Shown: positions 8,280 to 17,612 of the stretch, piece after piece
Position numbering within the stretch: position 1 is the stretch's first letter
Layout of the letters: each line of letters begins with the position of its first letter
DNA from: an uncultured Ruminococcus sp.
Lineage (GTDB): Bacteria > Bacillota > Clostridia > Oscillospirales > Ruminococcaceae
DNA: 20,859 bases
Assembly: GCA_937926145.1 (NCBI GenBank)
Contig: CALANW010000099.1
Span: 1-20,859, forward strand
Direction of reading: 5' to 3'
Notes under the pieces: model-generated
What the model saw: only the letters and a program-made list of their open reading frames with translations
Databases searched by the model: none
Told to the model about the DNA's origin: nothing
Program-made: the position numbers and the translations under genes

Positions 8280-8331
8280 CAAAATGTCACATAAACTCAC
8301 AGCATAAACCACCAACTATTGTGACATTTTG
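8280..8331. repeat. 11-bp inverted repeat next to the first CRISPR repeat
   Basis: CAAAATGTCAC (8280-8290) and GTGACATTTTG (8321-8331) are perfect reverse complements, 30 nt apart. The right arm ends two bases before repeat 1, where Cas1-Cas2 must dock to insert a spacer. A role as an adaptation anchor or regulator site is inference. Confidence 0.75.
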
Positions 8332-8365
8332 CGGTTCTCCCTCTTACGAGGGAGTGGATTGAAAT

Positions 8366-8401
8366 TCGTGGGTTCGAGTCCCGTCACCTCGACCAAAAAA
8401 T
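8366..8401 (+). other. Spacer 1: 3' end of a tRNA gene
   Basis: The newest spacer reads as a tRNA 3' end: T-stem GTGGG (8368-8372), T-loop TTCGAGT, T-stem CCCGT, acceptor strand CACCTCG (8385-8391), discriminator A and encoded CCA (8393-8395), then AAAAAAT. This is a captured fragment, not a tRNA gene. Its source could be a mobile element carrying a tRNA-derived attachment site, or the host chromosome. Confidence 0.85.
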
Positions 8402-10094
8402 GTTCTCCCTCTTACGAGGGAGTGGATTGAAATTTTTATATCCTGCGTCAGACAGCATTTTGCCTTGTTCTCCCTCTTACGAGGGAGTGGATTGAAATTT
8501 TGATGCAGGACAATCCGATAATGGGAGCGGAAGTTCTCCCTCTTACGAGGGAGTGGATTGAAATTTTGCGCTTATATATGCTGTCGAGGTGCGTATAGTT
8601 CTCCCTCTTACGAGGGAGTGGATTGAAATAAGCACACGATTGTCAATTGCCATTTTAAATACTTGTTCTCCCTCTTACGAGGGAGTGGATTGAAATGAGG
8701 CTGAAAAAGAAGCAGCAGAGCTTACAGCGGTTCTCCCTCTTACGAGGGAGTGGATTGAAATTCACAGAAGCAATTGAGATTATTCCTTGCACCGAAGTTC
8801 TCCCTCTTACGAGGGAGTGGATTGAAATCGCTCACGATCGCAGACGAATATGCCGAAGCCGAAGTTCTCCCTCTTACGAGGGAGTGGATTGAAATATTCA
8901 GTGCTTAGCCCTTTGACGATGTTTCCACCGTTCTCCCTCTTACGAGGGAGTGGATTGAAATCATTTGAGTTAAAATACGTTTTGCGTTCGCTAAATGTTC
9001 TCCCTCTTACGAGGGAGTGGATTGAAATAGGTGGCTGATATAATACATTGCCACCCCGAAAGTTCTCCCTCTTACGAGGGAGTGGATTGAAATATCTTTT
9101 CGGCGGCAAGGACGAAAGCTCGCAGGCGTTCTCCCTCTTACGAGGGAGTGGATTGAAATCGGGAAAAGGGACATAACGCTTTTAGCTGTGATGTGTTCTC
9201 CCTCTTACGAGGGAGTGGATTGAAATGTCTAAAGGCTGGTATGCAGCGTCGATGTGGTCGGTTCTCCCTCTTACGAGGGAGTGGATTGAAATCACCGCAG
9301 GTCGGCGGGAATGTCAACGCTCGGCGTTCTCCCTCTTACGAGGGAGTGGATTGAAATATCTCCGCCGGCTATCGTCGATATAATTTCGTCAGTTCTCCCT
9401 CTTACGAGGGAGTGGATTGAAATTTCTGATACTTGGGGCGGCTATATCGAGCATACGGAGTTCTCCCTCTTACGAGGGAGTGGATTGAAATGTGTACCCG
9501 TCAACCTCATACAGCACATAAAATGGTTCTCCCTCTTACGAGGGAGTGGATTGAAATTTCGTCCCAAAGCGGCGCGAATTCGGTAACTTCGTTCTCCCTC
9601 TTACGAGGGAGTGGATTGAAATGGCAGCAGGCTTATGAGCGTGCCGAGGCTATGGGAATGTTCTCCCTCTTACGAGGGAGTGGATTGAAATGGTCTGACC
9701 CTGCTTCCAGTCCTTAACGGTGTGTAGTTCTCCCTCTTACGAGGGAGTGGATTGAAATGGCGAAAGCTATCTGTATCGTCAGAAGTATAACGAGTGTTCT
9801 CCCTCTTACGAGGGAGTGGATTGAAATCGAGAGGTTGTTGCTTAACACTCTCGGTTAAAAAGTTCTCCCTCTTACGAGGGAGTGGATTGAAATCATTGTG
9901 CCATTTTTTCTGATTCCGTCCTCAACGCGTTCTCCCTCTTACGAGGGAGTGGATTGAAATACAAACAGCGGATTTAAAAAATTAGATATGCCCAAGTTCT
10001 CCCTCTTACGAGGGAGTGGATTGAAATCCGTATGGGGTACAAAGAGTGACGGCAGCGGTATCGTTCTCCCTCTTACGAGGGAGTGGATTGAAAT

Positions 10095-10131
10095 AAGGAA
10101 TAGAGGTGGAATAAATGGTAAATAATTTGAG
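10095..10131 (+). repeat. Spacer 27, near-duplicate of spacer 146
   Basis: The first 34 nt equal those of spacer 146 (18041-18075); the ends then differ (GAG against A). It contains a ribosome site and start codon, GAGGTGG then ATG, so the target is a gene start. Confidence 0.9.
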
Positions 10132-12234
10132 GTTCTCCCTCTTACGAGGGAGTGGATTGAAATTTCAAGGTTTTTACACCGTCCAACCAAGCTTTTGTTC
10201 TCCCTCTTACGAGGGAGTGGATTGAAATGCCGTAAATTTCTTTTTCCGCCCGCTTCCGGGCGGCGTTCTCCCTCTTACGAGGGAGTGGATTGAAATAACC
10301 ATAGGACGCTGCTTATACGGACATTTTGCCGTTCTCCCTCTTACGAGGGAGTGGATTGAAATGAGCATCGCATCGTATCCGAGCATAAAAACTGCCGTTC
10401 TCCCTCTTACGAGGGAGTGGATTGAAATGCTTTGAGATGCTATATTTGAGCCTAAAAGGCAGCCGTTCTCCCTCTTACGAGGGAGTGGATTGAAATCACC
10501 CTGTACCCTCTACCAGCCCAAGCATTTTCGAGTTCTCCCTCTTACGAGGGAGTGGATTGAAATCGCCTTCGTCACGGCGTTCGCCTGTTATCACCAGTTC
10601 TCCCTCTTACGAGGGAGTGGATTGAAATATTGCGCTGACCGTTGCAAGCGTAATGTTTTGGTGTTCTCCCTCTTACGAGGGAGTGGATTGAAATTTTAAT
10701 ACAGGTCTTGAAATGAAAGCCATAAAACAGCACGTTCTCCCTCTTACGAGGGAGTGGATTGAAATCTTTATGATTTTAGGAAAATCTTTATAGCAGTACG
10801 TTCTCCCTCTTACGAGGGAGTGGATTGAAATTAAAAAGCGTACTAAATTGGTGTCAACGGGTATAGCAAAGTTCTCCCTCTTACGAGGGAGTGGATTGAA
10901 ATCCTTCGTCACCCTTATCCCTCAAAGCCTGCAAAGCTGTTCTCCCTCTTACGAGGGAGTGGATTGAAATCCAAAGAATATGCACTGCTAAATGTTCCAG
11001 GCGGTTCTCCCTCTTACGAGGGAGTGGATTGAAATACAAGATTGGGTTCAAACGGTCTTATCTTCTCCGTTCTCCCTCTTACGAGGGAGTGGATTGAAAT
11101 CTCGTCTGTGCGCTGTATGTTGGTGGTTCTGCCGGTTCTCCCTCTTACGAGGGAGTGGATTGAAATGGGGTGTTGTCGGGTTGCTTTCAAGCGTCATTTT
11201 GTTCTCCCTCTTACGAGGGAGTGGATTGAAATACGATGAGGTCATCGACGAAAAGACGGATAGTTACCGGTTCTCCCTCTTACGAGGGAGTGGATTGAAA
11301 TCTTATCCAGTTGCGCCAAACAAAACAGTGATGCTGATGTTCTCCCTCTTACGAGGGAGTGGATTGAAATTTTAACCGTTTCTTGCGCAAGTGGCTCGGG
11401 ATCATCGTTCTCCCTCTTACGAGGGAGTGGATTGAAATTATCTGCCCCCTCAACAGCAAACACAGGCAGCGGTTCTCCCTCTTACGAGGGAGTGGATTGA
11501 AATTCCGAGCTTTCGGGAAAAATAACCCAAGTAGGCGTTCTCCCTCTTACGAGGGAGTGGATTGAAATCGCAATGCGCTTTACAAGTGTCAGCATTGAGA
11601 TATCCGTTCTCCCTCTTACGAGGGAGTGGATTGAAATGACCTTACCAATTTGTCTGTATGAAGAAAAAAAGTTCTCCCTCTTACGAGGGAGTGGATTGAA
11701 ATATCAAGACCTATATAGAAGACCTGATAGCGAGCGGGTTCTCCCTCTTACGAGGGAGTGGATTGAAATAACAGCAACTGCGTTATATGTAAAATAGACG
11801 TTGTTCTCCCTCTTACGAGGGAGTGGATTGAAATAAAAAGCTTACCTAATAACTCTAACACCGTTACAGCGTTCTCCCTCTTACGAGGGAGTGGATTGAA
11901 ATTCCTGGTCAAGATGTTGGCGAGGAACTGGAGAAAAACGTTCTCCCTCTTACGAGGGAGTGGATTGAAATTTTGTTATTATGTCGTACAAGTGATTTTA
12001 AGGTGTTCTCCCTCTTACGAGGGAGTGGATTGAAATAAGGCGGAGATACTTCCGAAGTTGCCCAAGCCTTGGTTCTCCCTCTTACGAGGGAGTGGATTGA
12101 AATCTTTTGTGTTACCACTTTCTAACGCTCCCCTCTCGTTCTCCCTCTTACGAGGGAGTGGATTGAAATGCCATTGTACCTTAAAAACGCCGCAGTTTTC
12201 GCGTTCTCCCTCTTACGAGGGAGTGGATTGAAAT

Positions 12235-12268
12235 ACCTTGTGTCCAGTTTAATTGAGTAAGTCCCAGA
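12235..12268 (+). repeat. Spacer 59, identical to spacer 184 (20583-20616)
   Basis: The two 34-nt spacers are identical and lie about 8.3 kb apart. Their neighbouring spacers differ, so this is not a block duplication. Confidence 0.95.
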
Positions 12269-15200
12269 GTTCTCCCTCTTACGAGGGAGTGGATTGAAAT
12301 GAACTCACGGCACCCTTGACCGCTAATTTCGACCGTTCTCCCTCTTACGAGGGAGTGGATTGAAATTACGACTTTAGCCCACCTTAAAATCACTTGTACG
12401 ACGTTCTCCCTCTTACGAGGGAGTGGATTGAAATTTTAACCACCTCCCCGATCACGATAAAGATAATGACTGTTCTCCCTCTTACGAGGGAGTGGATTGA
12501 AATGAGAAAAACCGAAGCCTCAAGTTTTGCCTCGGGAAGTTCTCCCTCTTACGAGGGAGTGGATTGAAATCTGCGAGGCACTCTCTGCGCCGTCAACCTG
12601 CTCCTGGTTCTCCCTCTTACGAGGGAGTGGATTGAAATGCCCTTATCCGTGCCGCTGTAATGCTTATGTCGCAGTTCTCCCTCTTACGAGGGAGTGGATT
12701 GAAATACCTGCTCACCTCCTATCTGTTACGACGCTCTCTGTTCTCCCTCTTACGAGGGAGTGGATTGAAATACGCCGCGCAGAAAGCTTAAAGACATTGA
12801 TGTGTTTGAGTTCTCCCTCTTACGAGGGAGTGGATTGAAATACGCACCTGCAAGGACTGCGCTTATCAGAAATAATGTTCTCCCTCTTACGAGGGAGTGG
12901 ATTGAAATATCCATTAAGCCACTTTTATTTAATGCACTAAGCGTTCTCCCTCTTACGAGGGAGTGGATTGAAATTGCAAACCTCATAAAACTTGCCGAGG
13001 TAGTTTCGTTCTCCCTCTTACGAGGGAGTGGATTGAAATAAAAAATATATGTCCGAAGCTATATTTTGTATACGTTCTCCCTCTTACGAGGGAGTGGATT
13101 GAAATAACCCATACACCTTCATTTACTGTAGAGTTGTAGGTTCTCCCTCTTACGAGGGAGTGGATTGAAATGCCATTGTACCTTAAAAATGCCGCAGTTT
13201 TCGCAGTTCTCCCTCTTACGAGGGAGTGGATTGAAATTTTTTATAAATAATATTGGTGGTGGTAAAATGATCGGTTCTCCCTCTTACGAGGGAGTGGATT
13301 GAAATAAAAATGGTATGTAAATCATTTTAACAAAAAGCCGTTCTCCCTCTTACGAGGGAGTGGATTGAAATTGCATTTACGTCACTCCCAAGCACCGAAT
13401 TGGGGTTCTCCCTCTTACGAGGGAGTGGATTGAAATGTCTGCCATTGTTCGCCCGTCAAAAGATCATCGGTTCTCCCTCTTACGAGGGAGTGGATTGAAA
13501 TGGGCGGCTCTAAACAGTCCATCAAGCCCGAAGCGTTCTCCCTCTTACGAGGGAGTGGATTGAAATCAGGAAAACCATTTAAGAAGCAAAAAGACTATGG
13601 GTTCTCCCTCTTACGAGGGAGTGGATTGAAATATCATTACAGAGCCGGTCGTCAAGGACGGCGTTAGGGTTCTCCCTCTTACGAGGGAGTGGATTGAAAT
13701 AAAAATCAGAGTTGATTGATAAACAAGCTGCCTGTTCTCCCTCTTACGAGGGAGTGGATTGAAATGCCATAATGTTTGTCTATTTTTGTTGACAAAGTGC
13801 CCGTTCTCCCTCTTACGAGGGAGTGGATTGAAATTTCCAGTGCTTTTACCTTTTCCTGCGAGGCACTCGTTCTCCCTCTTACGAGGGAGTGGATTGAAAT
13901 CGAGGGCAAGGAGTTTCCCAAGTTTGCGCTTATGTTCTCCCTCTTACGAGGGAGTGGATTGAAATTTGATGAATGCGTTGCTATATTTTCGCCTACAGTT
14001 GTTCTCCCTCTTACGAGGGAGTGGATTGAAATGGGTACTTGTACACAAGCGCAAATTAACGATATGGTTCTCCCTCTTACGAGGGAGTGGATTGAAATGT
14101 AAAATCTTGATAAAGTCGCTTTTGAGGTAGCCGTTCTCCCTCTTACGAGGGAGTGGATTGAAATGATATCGAGGAGGAAAAGCACGTTGCGCTTGGCAGT
14201 TCTCCCTCTTACGAGGGAGTGGATTGAAATATTTTGTCCATTTCCGAAAAATACGGCGTTGAGATCGTTCTCCCTCTTACGAGGGAGTGGATTGAAATAT
14301 TCTCAGGTAAAATTTATAGGTGACTGGCGGTGTTCTCCCTCTTACGAGGGAGTGGATTGAAATGCCGCTCAGAAAGGGGAGTACGTTTCACGCTGTAAGG
14401 TTCTCCCTCTTACGAGGGAGTGGATTGAAATACCGCAGATCGGCGCAAAAATCGTTGAAAAATCAAGTTCTCCCTCTTACGAGGGAGTGGATTGAAATAT
14501 AGCAGTTCCCGTAATTCGTCCGAAAGCAAAAATGTTCTCCCTCTTACGAGGGAGTGGATTGAAATAGCATGGGCGTTATACAGTTGGAAATAAAGGCCTG
14601 TTCTCCCTCTTACGAGGGAGTGGATTGAAATGATGTTAAGGGCTTTTATGATGCTCTTGTACAGATCGTTCTCCCTCTTACGAGGGAGTGGATTGAAATC
14701 TATCCTCGATTATTGGTTGTTGGAGCGTGATGCTTGTTCTCCCTCTTACGAGGGAGTGGATTGAAATTACCTCCTGATTTTCTTTTTCTCGGAGTTCCTT
14801 GGTTCTCCCTCTTACGAGGGAGTGGATTGAAATCCTCTATGATTGGGAGTGTTTCGCCCTCGTCGTGTTCTCCCTCTTACGAGGGAGTGGATTGAAATGC
14901 CGTCGCAAGCGATGTAAAAATTGCTGAAGCTCTCGGTTCTCCCTCTTACGAGGGAGTGGATTGAAATAAACCTGAAATCGGACAATAAGCAAAAGTAATA
15001 AGGTTCTCCCTCTTACGAGGGAGTGGATTGAAATTTAATTTAGTTTTATTATTAGGGTTTGGGTTGCAGGATCGTTCTCCCTCTTACGAGGGAGTGGATT
15101 GAAATAATCATTTTACTTTACCTCTTTCATAGATTTTTGTTCTCCCTCTTACGAGGGAGTGGATTGAAATGCGGTCGAGCGGATTGACGTGCGTGAGCAG

Positions 15201-16676
15201 CTCCAGGGTTCTCCCTCTTACGAGGGAGTGGATTGAAATATAGCGGCGATAAATCTTGTATGGAGCTGATTATAGTTCTCCCTCTTACGAGGGAGTGGAT
15301 TGAAATGTCCGCAAGGTAAATATACGCCATTTTGCCGTCCGTTCTCCCTCTTACGAGGGAGTGGATTGAAATTCATTCTGCACCACCGCCTGCGCAAACT
15401 CGGACTCGTTCTCCCTCTTACGAGGGAGTGGATTGAAATATTTTCACAAACTGCGCATCGAACTCGGAGCCGGAGTTCTCCCTCTTACGAGGGAGTGGAT
15501 TGAAATAAGCTGCATCAGATACATTGCATTTATCAGCGCAACGTTCTCCCTCTTACGAGGGAGTGGATTGAAATTTTTTCCGCCCGCTTCCGGGCGGCTA
15601 TACATACTGTTCTCCCTCTTACGAGGGAGTGGATTGAAATGGAATGAGTGCAGCAGAGATCGCAGAGGTTGAGGGTTCTCCCTCTTACGAGGGAGTGGAT
15701 TGAAATAGCTATTGTTACAATCTGATACCTCGCCCCGATGGAGTTCTCCCTCTTACGAGGGAGTGGATTGAAATAGCAGCGAGAACGTACAAGTCGGCAT
15801 ATAGCTAGTTCTCCCTCTTACGAGGGAGTGGATTGAAATTTTTCTTTTTCTTTTGCTTTTGTCCTCGGAGCAAGTTCTCCCTCTTACGAGGGAGTGGATT
15901 GAAATGGTGTAGTTGTATTTTATGGCTGTGTTGACGATGAAGTTCTCCCTCTTACGAGGGAGTGGATTGAAATCCTTGTCTATGTAGTTCACATCGCCGA
16001 TAACGATGTTCTCCCTCTTACGAGGGAGTGGATTGAAATACCAATGCCGATTACAACGAAGATGGCGAGATCGGTTCTCCCTCTTACGAGGGAGTGGATT
16101 GAAATATCGTATGTAAACACAAATTCCAACGTAAAAAAGGTTCTCCCTCTTACGAGGGAGTGGATTGAAATTATAATGATAATTTCTTTAATAAGCCGTG
16201 CATACTGTTCTCCCTCTTACGAGGGAGTGGATTGAAATACAAAAGCTTTGTGACTTTTTAAAGCGCCTAAATGTTCTCCCTCTTACGAGGGAGTGGATTG
16301 AAATGGTGGCTGGGACGGCTTAATGATCGCGCTTGTAATTGTTCTCCCTCTTACGAGGGAGTGGATTGAAATAAGAAGCTCGCAAACTAACTTGATATCA
16401 CCGTTACGTTCTCCCTCTTACGAGGGAGTGGATTGAAATCCGAAATGATTTACATACCATTTTTGAAACGGATTGAGTTCTCCCTCTTACGAGGGAGTGG
16501 ATTGAAATATAATGATAGCATTGCATCAACATTGTACTTTGAGTTCTCCCTCTTACGAGGGAGTGGATTGAAATTGTTTGATATATTTACAATGGTTGTT
16601 AAGGTTATTGGTTCTCCCTCTTACGAGGGAGTGGATTGAAATAGCAGAATAAACAAGGACTTTTTTGACAACGAGC

Positions 16677-17612
16677 GTTCTCCCTCTTACGAGGGAGTGG
16701 ATTGAAATACTTTATAGTAATCTTTATACTTTTAGCAATTGCGGTTCTCCCTCTTACGAGGGAGTGGATTGAAATTCATGTTAAATTTGTTGGTGACTGG
16801 CGTTATCCGTTCTCCCTCTTACGAGGGAGTGGATTGAAATCGACAGATTATCGTGCGAGTATCGTTAATATTGATGTTCTCCCTCTTACGAGGGAGTGGA
16901 TTGAAATGACAAGGATACAGAATAAGGAGTTACAAAAAATGGAGTTCTCCCTCTTACGAGGGAGTGGATTGAAATAACTCTTAATTCTTTAAACCAACAC
17001 CCCAAAGCACGTTCTCCCTCTTACGAGGGAGTGGATTGAAATCATCTCAAAAACGCCGCAGTTTTCGCAGACCTCGGCGTTCTCCCTCTTACGAGGGAGT
17101 GGATTGAAATAGTATCTGACGGGATAACATACCGAAGATAATTAGTTCTCCCTCTTACGAGGGAGTGGATTGAAATACTTTATAGTAATCTTTATACTTT
17201 TAGCAATTGCGGTTCTCCCTCTTACGAGGGAGTGGATTGAAATTCATGTTAAATTTGTTGGTGACTGGCGTTATCCGTTCTCCCTCTTACGAGGGAGTGG
17301 ATTGAAATCGACAGATTATCGTGCGAGTATCGTTAATATTGATGTTCTCCCTCTTACGAGGGAGTGGATTGAAATGACAAGGATACAGAATAAGGAGTTA
17401 CAAAAAATGGAGTTCTCCCTCTTACGAGGGAGTGGATTGAAATAACTCTTAATTCTTTAAACCAACACCCCAAAGCACGTTCTCCCTCTTACGAGGGAGT
17501 GGATTGAAATCATCTCAAAAACGCCGCAGTTTTCGCAGACCTCGGCGTTCTCCCTCTTACGAGGGAGTGGATTGAAATAGTATCTGACGGGATAACATAC
17601 CGAAGATAATTA
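16677..17612 (+). repeat. Tandem duplication of seven repeat-spacer units
   Basis: The block 16677-17144 (repeats plus spacers 126-132) is followed at once by an identical copy at 17145-17612 (spacers 133-139). The unit is 468 bp. Both ends fall at repeat boundaries, as expected for unequal recombination or replication slippage between repeats. A mis-assembly is also possible. Confidence 0.95.

Larger units (their letters stand above)
8119..8333 (+). promoter_or_regulatory. CRISPR leader
   Basis: This AT-rich gene-free stretch between the cas2 stop and the first repeat is the leader: it must promote array transcription and mark the insertion site for Cas1-Cas2. It holds two long inverted repeats, listed separately, and several TGTCA motifs (8223, 8277, 8285, and inverted at 8322). 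A weak promoter can be proposed from TTGCCG (8252-8257) and TTATGT (8274-8279), but the match is poor. Confidence 0.85.

Noticed and set aside
8366..8395. A real tRNA gene
   Set aside because: Only the 3' part (T-arm, one acceptor strand, CCA) is present, and it lies exactly between two CRISPR repeats.
10229..10264. Hairpin in spacers 29 and 109 as a terminator
   Set aside because: The T-run precedes the hairpin on the + strand and becomes an A-run after it on the - strand, so neither strand gives a hairpin followed by T.
11832..16410. Similarity between spacer 53 and reversed spacer 121 (GTAACGGTG)
   Set aside because: A shared 9-mer, with weak similarity beyond it, is expected by chance among 186 spacers.
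12170..17078. TTG as an alternative PAM, from aligning spacer 131 to 58 and 122 to 172
   Set aside because: These pairs are diverged near the spacer start, so the upstream bases seen belong to a different variant than the one captured.
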